A stretch of DNA of 64,000 nt from a bacterium (GCA_030427205.1 JAUHXC010000025.1:1-64000), one strand, 5' to 3'. Shown: positions 37,480 to 46,892, counted from the stretch's first letter. A program made the numbers and translations. The notes: generated by a model from the sequence alone, not told the origin.

Positions 37480-37655
37480 GGGCCGATGATGCGCCGCTCG
37501 CCGACGCCGCGCAAGGCGCCGTCTGCGCCGACCGCGACCGTCGTCTCGGGGCGGCCCGGTGAGGCCCGCACGGATGGCGCGCTCGGATAGTCATTTGACG
37601 CGCTCGGTGGTTGTGGCGCGACGCCGGGGCCCCTTAGGGTATCGCCAGGAGCGCT

Positions 37656-38948
37656 ATGACGAACATGCGGCACAGTTTGGACACCGGCCCGGCCGCAATA
37701 CGGCCACCGCCGGGCTGTCCGCCGATCGACGCCGCCGCCGACCGGGCGCACTTCCCGGCCCTCGCCGACGGCCTGCGCTACCTCGACTCGGCCGCCACCA
37801 GCCTCACGCCGACCTGTGTCATCGACGCGGTGCGCGACGCCATGCTGGCCGGCGGCAGCGCGCACCGCGGGCTGTACCCGCTGGCCCAGCGCGCCACCGC
37901 CGCCCTCGAAGGCGCCCGGCGGGACGTGGCCGCGGCGCTCGGCGGCGCGGCCGAGCAGATCGTCTTCACCCGCTCGGCCACCGAAGGGCTCAACCTCGTC
38001 GCCGAGGGCTGGGCCCGCCCGCGGCTGACGGCCGGCGCGGCGATCGTGATCACCCGCGCGGCGCACCACAGCAACCTGCTGCCCTGGCGCCGGATCTGCC
38101 GCGCGGCCGGCGCCGAGCTGCGCATCGCCGAATGCGACGCCCGCGGCGTGCTCGACCTCGAGTCGCTGACCCCACTGCTCGATCGGCGGGTCGTCGCCGT
38201 CGCGCTGACCCACGTCTCCAACGTCACCGGGGCCATCGCGCCGCTGGACGCGATCGCCGCGCTGCGCCGGCGACACGCGCCGCAGGCGGCCCTGATCGTC
38301 GACGGGGCCCAGGCGCTGCCGCACATCGCGGTGCACGCGCCGGGCAGCCGCGCCGACTTCTATGTGTTCTCGGGGCACAAGGTCTGCGGTCCTCAAGGCA
38401 TCGGCGCGGTCTGGGCGCCCGTCGAGCGCTGGGCCGAGGCCGAGCCGCTGCTCGTCGGCGGCGGCGCGGTGCTCGACGTCGGCGACGGGCATATCGTCTG
38501 GAGCGAGGGACCGGCGCGCTTCGAAGCGGGCACCGCCAACATGCCCGGCGCGGTGGGCCTCGCCGCCGGGCTGGCTTTCCTCGATCGCCACCGCGACACC
38601 GCCCGCTCGGTCGCCCTGACCGCGGCCTTGCGCACGCGGCTGGCCCGCGTGCCCGGCGTCCGATTGCTGGGCGATCCGCCCGGCGCGGTCGGCGCGGTGA
38701 GCTTCGTATTCGACGGCCTGCACCCGCACGACGTCGGCGCGGTGCTCGCCGAGCGCGGCGTCGCGGTGCGGGTCGGGCATCACTGCGCGCGCCCGCTGCT
38801 GGCGCACTTCGACGTGCGCAGCGCGATCCGGGCCTCCATCGGGCTGCATACGTCCGCCGCCGATCTCGACGCCCTGGTCGACGGGCTGCGCGCCGCCCGC
38901 GAGCTCCTGGCGCCGCCAGAGACCGGCCGCGGTGAGGTCCACCGATGA
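37656..38948 (+). CDS. sufS: cysteine desulfurase, SufS/group II type
   Basis: 430 residues; ATG 37656 behind AGGAG. PLP-dependent class V fold: RYLDSAATSL near the start, ITRAAHHSN, IVDGAQALPH, PLP Lys242 in FSGHKVCGP, and the active-site loop RVGHHCARP with Cys377, the Cys that takes sulfur as persulfide. The family supplies sulfur to Fe-S or Mo-cofactor assembly. It overlaps the next gene by ATGA; that gene starts with a SufU domain, the usual zinc-dependent sulfur acceptor of SufS, so a dedicated SufS-SufU relay is likely. First gene of the molybdenum-hydroxylase operon. Confidence 0.9.
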   Translation: MTNMRHSLDTGPAAIRPPPGCPPIDAAADRAHFPALADGLRYLDSAATSLTPTCVIDAVRDAMLAGGSAHRGLYPLAQRATAALEGARRDVAAALGGAAEQIVFTRSATEGLNLVAEGWARPRLTAGAAIVITRAAHHSNLLPWRRICRAAGAELRIAECDARGVLDLESLTPLLDRRVVAVALTHVSNVTGAIAPLDAIAALRRRHAPQAALIVDGAQALPHIAVHAPGSRADFYVFSGHKVCGPQGIGAVWAPVERWAEAEPLLVGGGAVLDVGDGHIVWSEGPARFEAGTANMPGAVGLAAGLAFLDRHRDTARSVALTAALRTRLARVPGVRLLGDPPGAVGAVSFVFDGLHPHDVGAVLAERGVAVRVGHHCARPLLAHFDVRSAIRASIGLHTSAADLDALVDGLRAARELLAPPETGRGEVHR

Positions 38949-41008
38949 GCGGGCTGTATACCGATCCGCTGCTGACGCTGTCCCGCGAGACCCGCTGGGC
39001 GCGCCTGCCCGCCGACGCCGCCCGGGCGACCGCGCACAACCCGCTCTGTGGCGACGAGATCACCGTCGCCGCCCGGGTGCTCGACGGCGCGGTGCTCGAT
39101 CTGGGCTTCGTGGCTCACGCCTGCGCGGTCTGCAACGCGGCGGCGACGGCGATGTGCGACGTGATCGCCGGCGCGCCGCTGTCGGCCGTCGACGCCCACC
39201 GCGCCGCGCTGTCGCGCACCGTGCGCTCCGGCGAGGCCGAGAGCGACGCCCTGACGCCGTTTGCGGCGCTGGCGGCCCATCCCAGCCGCGCGGCGTGCGC
39301 CGAGTTGCCCTGGAAGGCCCTACAGGCCGCGCTGGCGGCGCCGCGCGCGTCGCGGGTACACCAGTCCACTGCGGCCCGACAGGCCTCTGCGCAGGCCCCT
39401 GAGCGGGTCTCCGAGCGGGCCCCTGAGCCGGTCCTGGCAACGCTCGACGACTGGGCCCGCGTCCAACGCCTGCTCGCCGAAGGCCGCCGCTGCGCCATCG
39501 CGACGCTCACCGCGGTGGTCGGCTCGAGCCCCTGCCCGCTCGGCAGCCGCATGATCGTGCGCGACGACGGCCACTTCTGGGGCTCGGTCTCCGGCGGCTG
39601 CGTCGAGTCGGCGGTGGTGCAGGCGGCGCTGACCCTGCTCGACGACCCCGCCGGCCCGCAGAGCGCGAGCGCCGACTACCAGATCGCCAACAGCCAGGCC
39701 GGCGCGGTGGGGCTGCCCTGCGGCGGGCGGGTCACCGTTCACGTGGCGCTGGCCCCCGACATCGAGCAGGTCGCGGCCATCCGCGCGGCCCACGAGACCG
39801 GCGCGGTGCGGGTGCTCTCGCTGACCGACGGCGCCTGCCACATCGCGCGGGCAGGCGCCGGCCCGCTGAGCGAGGCCATCGACGCTGTGCTCGCGAGCGA
39901 GCGCCCGCTGCAGGTCGACGAGCCGACGCCGGTCTTCGTCGAGCCGCTGCGCTCGCCGCCGCGGCTCGTGCTCATCGGCGGCACGCACATCGCCCAGAAG
40001 CTGTGCCGCATGGCGGTCGAGGCCGGCTTCGCGCCGATCGTCGTGGAGCCGCGCGCCGACTGGGCCCGCCCCGGGCGCTTCGCCGACGCCACGGTGGTGC
40101 GCGAGCGCGCCGAGCGGGTCCTGCCGGGCCTGATCGACAGCCGCACCGCGGTGGTCACCCTGACCCACGAGCGCCTGCTCGACGACCCCGCGCTGAAGGT
40201 GGCCCTGGCCAGCCCGGCGTTCTACATCGGCGCGCTCGGCAGCCGCCGCACCCAGCAGGCGCGCCTCGCCCGGCTGGCCGACGACGGGGTGCCGCCGGCG
40301 CAGCTCGCCCGCCTGCACGGCCCGGCGGGGCTGCCCATCGACGGCAAGGGCGCCGGGGAGATCGCGCTGTCCATCCTGGCCGAGATCGTCGCCACCCGGC
40401 GCCGGGTCGAGCGCCCGCGGCGGGTCGGCGCGGTGGTGCTCGCCGCCGGCAGCTCGCGGCGCGCGGGCCCGATCAACAAGCTGCTGCACCCCATCGACGG
40501 CGCGCCCATGGTGCGCCACGCGGTGCGCGCCGCCCTCGACGCCGAGGTCGAGCCGGTGCTGGTCGTGCTGGGCCACGAGGCCGAGCGGGTGCGGGCGGCG
40601 CTGGCCGACCTGCCGGTGCGCTTCGTGCACAACGCCGAGCACGCCGCCGGCATGGGCCGCTCCATCGCCTGCGGCATCGCCGCGCTCGCCGAGCGCACGG
40701 CCGAGCCACCGGTCGACGCGGCGCTGGTGATGCTCGGTGACATGCCCTACGTTCGCGCCGAAGACATCGCGCGCATCGTCGCCGCCCACCGGGCGAGCAC
40801 CCGGCACCTCATCGCCGCGCCCGAGGCCGGCGAAGGCGCCGCGCGCCGCCGGGGCAACCCGGTGCTCTGGCCCCGACGCTACTTCGCCGCCCTGCAGCGC
40901 CTCGAAGGCGACGCCGGTGGCCGCCACATCCTGCAGGGCGCCCCCGGGGCGATCCTGCGTGTGCCGATCGATCACCCGGGGGTCTTGCGGGACGTGGACG
41001 CGCCATGA
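38945..41008 (+). CDS. three-domain fusion: SufU-like, XdhC-like and MocA-like
   Basis: 687 residues. (1) About 25-130: SufU/IscU-like, with NPLCGDE (Cys35), HACAVCNAAATAM (Cys60, Cys63) and RAACAELPWKAL (Cys118), the Cys positions of the sulfur/zinc scaffold. (2) About 158-480: XdhC/CoxI-like, with GSSPCPLGSRMIV, GSVSGGCVESAVV and a Rossmann part RLVLIGGTHIAQKLCRMA. XdhC proteins bind Mo cofactor and promote its sulfuration before insertion. (3) About 495-687: MobA/MocA-type nucleotidyltransferase, with VLAAGSSRRAGPINKLL and LVMLGDMPYV, which would add CMP to molybdopterin. The fusion joins sulfur relay, Mo-cofactor cytidylation and delivery in one chain, between sufS and the hydroxylase subunits. 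Confidence 0.88.
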   Translation: MSGLYTDPLLTLSRETRWARLPADAARATAHNPLCGDEITVAARVLDGAVLDLGFVAHACAVCNAAATAMCDVIAGAPLSAVDAHRAALSRTVRSGEAESDALTPFAALAAHPSRAACAELPWKALQAALAAPRASRVHQSTAARQASAQAPERVSERAPEPVLATLDDWARVQRLLAEGRRCAIATLTAVVGSSPCPLGSRMIVRDDGHFWGSVSGGCVESAVVQAALTLLDDPAGPQSASADYQIANSQAGAVGLPCGGRVTVHVALAPDIEQVAAIRAAHETGAVRVLSLTDGACHIARAGAGPLSEAIDAVLASERPLQVDEPTPVFVEPLRSPPRLVLIGGTHIAQKLCRMAVEAGFAPIVVEPRADWARPGRFADATVVRERAERVLPGLIDSRTAVVTLTHERLLDDPALKVALASPAFYIGALGSRRTQQARLARLADDGVPPAQLARLHGPAGLPIDGKGAGEIALSILAEIVATRRRVERPRRVGAVVLAAGSSRRAGPINKLLHPIDGAPMVRHAVRAALDAEVEPVLVVLGHEAERVRAALADLPVRFVHNAEHAAGMGRSIACGIAALAERTAEPPVDAALVMLGDMPYVRAEDIARIVAAHRASTRHLIAAPEAGEGAARRRGNPVLWPRRYFAALQRLEGDAGGRHILQGAPGAILRVPIDHPGVLRDVDAP

Positions 41009-41043
41009 ACCCGACGACCCCCCGACACCCCACGGGAGACGCG

Positions 41044-41526
41044 ATGCGCACCCCCCTCCCAGCCCTGCTCGCGGCGCTGCTCGCCGGCCTGCTCACCGGC
41101 TCACCGGCGCTGGCCGACGAGGCGCCGTACACCATCGGGACCGACGCCGGCTGGCAGGTCCTCGGCGGCCTGACCACCGGCGGCAGCTTCGGCGACCTGG
41201 GCGGCAGCGGCTACCTGGGCGCCGAGCTGAGCCTCAACCGCCTCTCGAAGGGCACCTGGGTCGGCCTCTACGGCGACGGGTTCTACGAGTTCGGCCACGA
41301 GGCCTTCTACACCACCGCCGGCCTGCAGCTGGGCTACATGATCCTCGGCGTCGACGGCGGGGTGGCCTTTCGCACCGGCGACGGCGACCCGGCGCTGGGC
41401 TTCGCCGCCCGCGGGCTCATCGCCCTGGCTTTCTTCGACATCTACGGCCGCGCGCTGATCTTCGGCGACGACATCCAGGGGCAGGTCGGCCTCATGCTCA
41501 AGCTGCCCTTCTGGGCCTCGGAGTAG
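41044..41526 (+). CDS. small exported beta-rich protein of unknown function
   Basis: 160 residues from ATG 41044 (ribosome site CGGGAGACGCG); an upstream ATG at 41005 overlaps the previous stop but gives a longer, less signal-like leader. Signal peptide cleaved near SPALADE. The mature part is Gly/aromatic-rich with alternating strands (GWQVLGGLTTGGSFGDLG, GTWVGLYGDGFYEFG, GLQLGYMILGVDGGVAF), like a small outer-membrane beta-barrel; no known family. It sits inside the Mo-hydroxylase operon, 3 nt before the 2Fe-2S subunit. Confidence 0.65.
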   Translation: MRTPLPALLAALLAGLLTGSPALADEAPYTIGTDAGWQVLGGLTTGGSFGDLGGSGYLGAELSLNRLSKGTWVGLYGDGFYEFGHEAFYTTAGLQLGYMILGVDGGVAFRTGDGDPALGFAARGLIALAFFDIYGRALIFGDDIQGQVGLMLKLPFWASE

Positions 41527-41529
41527 ACG

Positions 41530-41994
41530 ATGAAACTGACGGTGAACGGAGAGACCCGCGACGTCGACGTACCCGACGACGTGCCGCTGCTCTGGGTGCT
41601 GCGCGAAGAGCTGGGCATCACCGGCCCCAAGTTCGGCTGCGGCGCCGCCCTGTGCGGGGCCTGCACGGTGCACGTCGACGGCGAGGCCCGCCGCTCGTGC
41701 GTGCTGCCGGTCGGCGCGACGAAGGACAAGCCCATCCGCACCATCGACGCGCTGGCGCAGGGCGGCACCCTGCACGCGGTGCAGCAGGCGTGGGAGGAAG
41801 GCAACGTGCCGCAATGCGGCTACTGCCAGGCGGGCCAGATCATGACGACGGTCGCGCTGCTCGAGAAGAACCCGAAGCCCAGCGACGACGACATCGACTC
41901 GGTGCTGTCGGCCAACCTCTGCCGCTGCGGCACCTATCCTCGCATCCGGCGCGCGGTGCATCGGGCCGCCGCCCTGCTCGAGGGGGCCAAGTGA
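41530..41994 (+). CDS. iorA: 2Fe-2S subunit of a molybdenum hydroxylase (IorA-like)
   Basis: 154 residues, the usual size. Plant-ferredoxin-type cluster from Cys37, Cys42, Cys45 and Cys57 (FGCGAALCGACTVHVDG); second cluster in the helical domain from Cys96, Cys99, Cys131 and Cys133 (QCGYCQAGQIM, LCRCGTYPRI). It passes electrons from the Mo centre towards the cytochrome subunit. GTGA overlap with the large-subunit gene. Symbol by family resemblance to isoquinoline 1-oxidoreductase alpha; the actual substrate is unknown. Confidence 0.92.
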   Translation: MKLTVNGETRDVDVPDDVPLLWVLREELGITGPKFGCGAALCGACTVHVDGEARRSCVLPVGATKDKPIRTIDALAQGGTLHAVQQAWEEGNVPQCGYCQAGQIMTTVALLEKNPKPSDDDIDSVLSANLCRCGTYPRIRRAVHRAAALLEGAK

Positions 41995-44204
41995 ACCGAC
42001 GATTCTTCCTCAAAGTGAGCCTCGGCGGGGCCGGCGCCCTGCTGATCGGCTGCGGCGCCAACCCGCCCCCGTGGGGCGGCGCGCACATGCCGCAGAGCGA
42101 CGACGGCCTCTTCGACGCCAACGCCTGGATCCGCATCCACCCCGACGAGCGCATCGAGGTGGCGATGACCAAGGCCGAGATGGGCCAGGGATCGCACACC
42201 CTCGCCGCGATCCTCGTCGCCGAAGAGCTCGAGGTGCCCGTCGACCGCATCACCCCGGTCGCCGCGGTGGGGCCGCAGTACGAGCTCAACGGCCTGATGC
42301 AGATCACCGGCGGCAGCACCTCGACCCCCGAGCTGTGGAAGCCCATGCGCCACGCCGGCGCCGCCGCCCGGATCATGCTGGTGCAGGCCGCGGCGAAGAC
42401 CTGGGGCGTGCCCGCGGGTGAGTGCAGCGCGGCCGACGGCGCGGTGACCCACGCCAAGAGCAACCGCAGCCTGACCTACGGCAAGCTGACCGCCGCCGCG
42501 GCGAAGATCACGCCGCCGCAGAACGTGCCGCTCAAGGCGCGCAAGGACTTCAAGGTCATCGGCACCAACGTCGACCGCATCGACCTGCGGGAGAAGGTCA
42601 CCGGCGCGCCGATCTTCGGCATCGACGTGCAGGTGCCCGACATGGTCAACGCGGCGCTGGTGCCGCCACCGGTCTACGGCTCGACGCCGACGGCGGTGGA
42701 CGACGCCGAGATCCGCAAGATGCCGGGCGTGATCGACGTGCTCTCGTTCGACTTCGGCGTCGCGGTCATCGCCAGCCGCTACTGGCAGGCCCGCCGGGCG
42801 GCCGACGCCTTGAAGATCACCTGGAGCAAGAGCCACCTCGACGACTTCGACTCGGCGAAGATGCTCGCCGACATGCTCGCCGCCGTGGGTGAAGAGGGCC
42901 CCGAGGCCCAGTCCAAAGGCGACATCGAAGAGGCCTTCGAGACCAGCGGGGCGCAGGTGCTCGAGGCGAGCTACAGCGGGCCCTACCTGGCCCACGCCAC
43001 CCTCGAGCCGCAGACCGCCACCGCCTGGGTCCGCGGCGACGAGGTCGACATCTGGACCGGCACCCAGGCCCAGACCTCGGCGCGCAATACCGCCGCCCGC
43101 ATCGCCGGCGTCGACCCGGCCAACGTGACGCTGCACAACACCTACCTCGGCGGCGGCTTCGGCCGGCGCGGCTGCATCGACGCGGTCATCCAGGCGGTGA
43201 TGATCGCCACCCGGGTCGACACGCCGGTCAAGCTGACGTGGTCCCGGGAGAACGACACCCGCGGCTGGTACTACCGCCCGCAGATGGTCGCCCGCATGAA
43301 GGGCAGCGTGAAGGACGGCGCCGTCACCGGCTTCTACGCCCACTGCGCCTCCCAGACCCCGGGCAGCGTGCCCGACCTGATCAGTCAGGTCGCGCCCGGC
43401 TGGCTCTCCGAGGTCATGCTGCGCATCATGGGTCGGCTCGGGGCCCAGCTGTTCGACAGCGGCACCGTGCCGAACATGCTCGCGCTCGAGGGCATGACCT
43501 CCCACGCCTATACCTTCGAGAACCAGCGCATCGACTTCAGCCCGGTCAAGGGCGCGGTGCCGACGCTGTTCTGGCGCTCGGTGGGCCACTCGTTCAACCC
43601 CTTCGCCAAGGAGGGCTTCATGGACGAGCTGGCCCACGCCGCGGGGGTCGACGCCTACGCCTTCCGCCGCAAGCACCTCGCGAAGGACGACCGCCGCCTG
43701 GGCGTGCTCGACGCGGTGGCCAAGCTCTCGAAGTGGGATCAGAAGCCCGCCGAGGGCATCGGCCGCGGCATCGGGGCCCACTTCTCGTTCGGCAGCTTCG
43801 TGGGCATGGTCAGCGAGGCCCGGGTGGTCGACGGCGACATCAAGGTCGAGCGGGTCTACGCCACCGTCGACTGCGGTCAGCCGATCAACCGCGATCAGAT
43901 CATCGCCCAGGTCGAGAGCGCGATCGTCTTCGCCCTCGGGGCGGCGCTCTACGGGCGCATCGACGTCGCCGACGGGAAGGTGGTGCAGGGCAACTTCCAC
44001 GACTTCCGCATCCTGCGGATGAACGAGTGCCCCGAGATCGTCTGCGAGATCATCGACAGCACCGAGAGCCCCACCGGCATGGGCGAACCGGGGGTGCCGC
44101 TGGTGGCGCCCACCGTCGCCAACGCCGTCTTCGAACTCACGGGCAAGCGCCTGCGCGACATGCCGCTGGTCGACGCCCTGGCCACCGCGATGAAGGAGGG
44201 CTGA
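41991..44204 (+). CDS. iorB: molybdopterin-binding large subunit (IorB-like), Tat-exported
   Basis: 737 residues from GTG 41991, overlapping the previous stop (GTGA). Twin-arginine start NRRFFLK followed by a hydrophobic stretch and LLIGC, so it is probably Tat-exported and perhaps lipid-anchored. Xanthine-oxidase-type aldehyde/purine hydroxylase pattern: KAEMGQGSHTLAAILVAEEL, NTYLGGGFGRRG, TVDCGQPINRDQI, and near the C-terminus GMGEPGVPLVAPTVANAVF, whose Glu should be the catalytic base. IorB-type enzymes hydroxylate N-heterocycles or aldehydes with a cytochrome as acceptor. Followed immediately by a di-haem cytochrome; the sulfurated Mo site would be supplied by the two upstream genes. Confidence 0.92.
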   Translation: MNRRFFLKVSLGGAGALLIGCGANPPPWGGAHMPQSDDGLFDANAWIRIHPDERIEVAMTKAEMGQGSHTLAAILVAEELEVPVDRITPVAAVGPQYELNGLMQITGGSTSTPELWKPMRHAGAAARIMLVQAAAKTWGVPAGECSAADGAVTHAKSNRSLTYGKLTAAAAKITPPQNVPLKARKDFKVIGTNVDRIDLREKVTGAPIFGIDVQVPDMVNAALVPPPVYGSTPTAVDDAEIRKMPGVIDVLSFDFGVAVIASRYWQARRAADALKITWSKSHLDDFDSAKMLADMLAAVGEEGPEAQSKGDIEEAFETSGAQVLEASYSGPYLAHATLEPQTATAWVRGDEVDIWTGTQAQTSARNTAARIAGVDPANVTLHNTYLGGGFGRRGCIDAVIQAVMIATRVDTPVKLTWSRENDTRGWYYRPQMVARMKGSVKDGAVTGFYAHCASQTPGSVPDLISQVAPGWLSEVMLRIMGRLGAQLFDSGTVPNMLALEGMTSHAYTFENQRIDFSPVKGAVPTLFWRSVGHSFNPFAKEGFMDELAHAAGVDAYAFRRKHLAKDDRRLGVLDAVAKLSKWDQKPAEGIGRGIGAHFSFGSFVGMVSEARVVDGDIKVERVYATVDCGQPINRDQIIAQVESAIVFALGAALYGRIDVADGKVVQGNFHDFRILRMNECPEIVCEIIDSTESPTGMGEPGVPLVAPTVANAVFELTGKRLRDMPLVDALATAMKEG

Positions 44205-44205
44205 G

Positions 44206-44856
44206 ATGACATCCCTGTTTGCGCTCGTCGCCCTGCTCGCCGCGCCGCCCGCGGCCCCGGCCGCCGCCGACGCACCTGCCGCCGACGCGCCCGCCGAGGC
44301 CGCCCCCGCAGAGGCCGCCCCCGCCGCGCCCGCGCCCACCGAGGCCCAGGCCAAGGCCGCCGCCGAGGCCTGGGGCACGGTCTACGAGGTGCTGATGCAC
44401 CCGCGGTGCATGAACTGTCACCCCGCCGGCGACCGCCCGCTGCAGACCGACGCCAGCGTGCCGCACGCCCAGAACATCAGCCGGCTCAGCGAGAAGAACG
44501 GGCTGGCCTGCGCCACCTGCCATCAGGAGCAGAACAGCGAGGCCTACGGCGTCAAAGGCGGGCCGCCCGGCGCGCCGCACTGGGGCCTGCCCGCCGAAGA
44601 CATGCCGCTGATCTTCCAGAACCGCTCGCCCAGCGCCCTGTGCGAGCAGCTCAAGCGCCCGGCGGACAACGGCAACCGCACGCTGGCCGACCTGCTGCAC
44701 CACGTCACCCACGACAAGCTGGTGCTCTGGGGCTGGGAGCCCGGCGGCGATCGGGCGCCGGTCTCGGTGCCCCACGATCGCTTCGTCGCCGCGATGAAGA
44801 CCTGGGTCGACGGCGGCGGCGCCTGCCCGCCCGCGCCGGGGCAGAAGACGAAGTAG
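44206..44856 (+). CDS. di-haem c-type cytochrome, electron acceptor of the Mo hydroxylase
   Basis: 216 residues. Leader, then an Ala/Pro/Glu-rich linker (about 14-45), then two c-type haem sites: CMNCH (Cys68-His72) in HPRCMNCHPAGDRPLQ and CATCH (Cys102-His106). Starts 1 nt after the large-subunit stop, so translationally coupled. In IorAB-type operons such cytochromes take the electrons released by the hydroxylase and send them to the respiratory chain. Axial Met/His ligands were not assigned. Periplasmic, matching the Tat signal of the large subunit. Confidence 0.87.
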   Translation: MTSLFALVALLAAPPAAPAAADAPAADAPAEAAPAEAAPAAPAPTEAQAKAAAEAWGTVYEVLMHPRCMNCHPAGDRPLQTDASVPHAQNISRLSEKNGLACATCHQEQNSEAYGVKGGPPGAPHWGLPAEDMPLIFQNRSPSALCEQLKRPADNGNRTLADLLHHVTHDKLVLWGWEPGGDRAPVSVPHDRFVAAMKTWVDGGGACPPAPGQKTK

Positions 44857-44903
44857 CCCCGCGCTGCGCAGCCGCGCATTGAATCGGCCGCTCGTCCGCG
44901 GGC

Positions 44904-46892
44904 ATGTTCGGGGCATCATCAGCCCGGAGCCTGCCCGTGCCCTGCCCTCTCCCGACCGTCCGCGCCTCGCTCGGCGCCTCCTCTCTCACCGCCCTGACCG
45001 CCGCGCTGCTGCTCGGCGGCTGCCTCGGCGACCCGCAAGCGAAGACCTGCGCCGAGCTGCCCCCGGGCAGCGCCGGCTGCCCCGCCGACGGCGGACCGCT
45101 CGCCGACGCCGCGCAGGACACCGCCGACGGCGGACCCGACGCGGCGCCCGACGCGGCGCCCGACGACGACGGCGGCCCCGCCGACGCCGCGCCCGGCGAC
45201 ATGGGCGGCGACGACATGGCCGGCGGCGACATGGCCGGCGGCGACATGGGCGGCGGCGAGTGCGCGCCGGGCACCGACCGCCCCTGCGGATCGGACGAGG
45301 GGGCCTGCGTCGCCGGTCGCCAGTACTGCGGCCCCGACGGGCGCTACGCCGAATGCGTCGGCCAGACCGAGCCCGCCGACGAGGCCTGCAACGGGCTCGA
45401 CGACGACTGCGACGGCACCACCGACGAAGGCTGCGACTGCGTCGACGGCAGCACCCAGCCCTGCGGCAGCGACGTCGGCGCCTGCATGCCCGGCGAGCAG
45501 ACCTGCGTCGGCGGCGCGTGGTCGGCCTGCGAAGGCGCCGTCGACGGCAGCGAAGAGATCTGCGACGCCGCCGACAACGACTGCGACGGCACCGCCGACG
45601 AGGTGCCCGCGGTGGTCGAGATGCGGCCGTGCAGCGTCGGCACCGGGCGCTGCGCCGCCAGCGGGGTGCTCGTCTGCGCCCCGGGCACCATTGGCGCGCC
45701 CAGCTGCAGCGCGGTCGAAGGCGCGCCGGTCGCCGAGAGCTGCAACGGCCAGGACGACGACTGCGACGAGGCCACCGACGAAGACATCGCCAGCCGCAGC
45801 AGCCGGCTGCTCGCCGGCGAAGAGGTCGAGACCGTCCCGGTGGCGATCGCGCCGTTCGGCGAGTTCCACGGCGTCGCCTGGATCGACGACGGCCGGGTCT
45901 TCTTCGGGCTGGCCCTCGGCGACGAATGGGAGGCCGGCCCGGTGGAGGTCGGCGGCTACGACGGCGGCGACTCCGGCGGGGCGTACCTCGCGCTCAGCCG
46001 CACCGCCGACGGCTTCCGGATCGCCGTCTCGTCGTGGGACGTCGGCTCGGGCTCGCTCAACGTCTTCCACCTCAGCCCGGGCGGCGAGAACCTGCGCCGA
46101 CAGTCGATCTGGAACAGCCAGAGCGACGGCATCGACATCGCCCACCGCGACGGCTTCGGCTACGCCATCGCCTTCGAAGAAGACAGCGGCGGCGCCGCCA
46201 ATACCCGCGACATCGCCATCGACGTCGTGCCCGACGACGTCGCCCGCATGACCACCCGCTACACCGTACCCGGCGACCGGGCCCACCTGCGCCAGCCGAG
46301 CGTGGCCTGGGCCGGCGACGACCTCGCCGTCGCCGCGATCAACAGCGACCCGCGCAACGACAGCGGCAACCTGCAGCTCTCGGTCTTCTCCGGCCTCGGC
46401 GGCGTGCCGCGCACCACCGTCGTCGAGCGCAGCGGCAGCGCCCGCAACCCGAGCCTCATCTGGCTGCCGCAGCACCAGCGCCTCGCGCTCGCCTGGGACA
46501 CCGTCGGCGACGTCCGCGACAACCGGGTGGTGCGGGTGGCCATCGTCGACCTGCAGGGCAACGTCGAGGCCACCTTCGAACTGCCCGACGCACCGGCGAT
46601 CCACCCCGCGCTCATGGCCCGGATCAACGGGCGGACGCCGGCCGATACGCTCGCCCTCGCGGTGCGCCGGGCGCAGGCCGAGTCGTTCACCATCGAGATG
46701 GCCTGGCTGACCTTCGACGACGGCCGCTGGTCGCTCTCGCCCACCGTCACCCGGGTCGCCAACGAGCAGGGCACCGGCAGCGGCCCCAGCGCCGCCCGGG
46801 CCGACGAGTACGCCGTCGCCTACGCCCGCGACGACGGCCGCGGCGCCCAGATGGTCTTCAGCACCGTCGACGCCTGCCCCGAGCGGCCCTGA
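44904..46892 (+). CDS. lipoprotein with MopE-type repeats and a propeller-like domain
   Basis: 662 residues from ATG 44904 (Cys40 in LLLGGC); a GTG at 44937 would put the lipobox Cys at 29 and is also possible. A D-M-G-G/A-rich linker leads to MopE-type motifs CNGLDDDCDG, CDAADNDCDG and CNGQDDDCDE (about 155-290) that may bind metal ions. The C-terminal 350 residues are beta-rich with repeated FEEDSGG and QPSVAWAGDDLAVAAI type blades, suggesting a beta-propeller. It follows the cytochrome gene by 47 nt and may belong to its transcript, but nothing ties it to the hydroxylase function. Confidence 0.78.
   Translation: MFGASSARSLPVPCPLPTVRASLGASSLTALTAALLLGGCLGDPQAKTCAELPPGSAGCPADGGPLADAAQDTADGGPDAAPDAAPDDDGGPADAAPGDMGGDDMAGGDMAGGDMGGGECAPGTDRPCGSDEGACVAGRQYCGPDGRYAECVGQTEPADEACNGLDDDCDGTTDEGCDCVDGSTQPCGSDVGACMPGEQTCVGGAWSACEGAVDGSEEICDAADNDCDGTADEVPAVVEMRPCSVGTGRCAASGVLVCAPGTIGAPSCSAVEGAPVAESCNGQDDDCDEATDEDIASRSSRLLAGEEVETVPVAIAPFGEFHGVAWIDDGRVFFGLALGDEWEAGPVEVGGYDGGDSGGAYLALSRTADGFRIAVSSWDVGSGSLNVFHLSPGGENLRRQSIWNSQSDGIDIAHRDGFGYAIAFEEDSGGAANTRDIAIDVVPDDVARMTTRYTVPGDRAHLRQPSVAWAGDDLAVAAINSDPRNDSGNLQLSVFSGLGGVPRTTVVERSGSARNPSLIWLPQHQRLALAWDTVGDVRDNRVVRVAIVDLQGNVEATFELPDAPAIHPALMARINGRTPADTLALAVRRAQAESFTIEMAWLTFDDGRWSLSPTVTRVANEQGTGSGPSAARADEYAVAYARDDGRGAQMVFSTVDACPERP

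Noticed and set aside
37595..37640. Promoter before sufS (TTGACG at 37595)
   Set aside because: No -10-like hexamer at 16-18 nt; the next candidate, TAGGGT, is 34 nt away.
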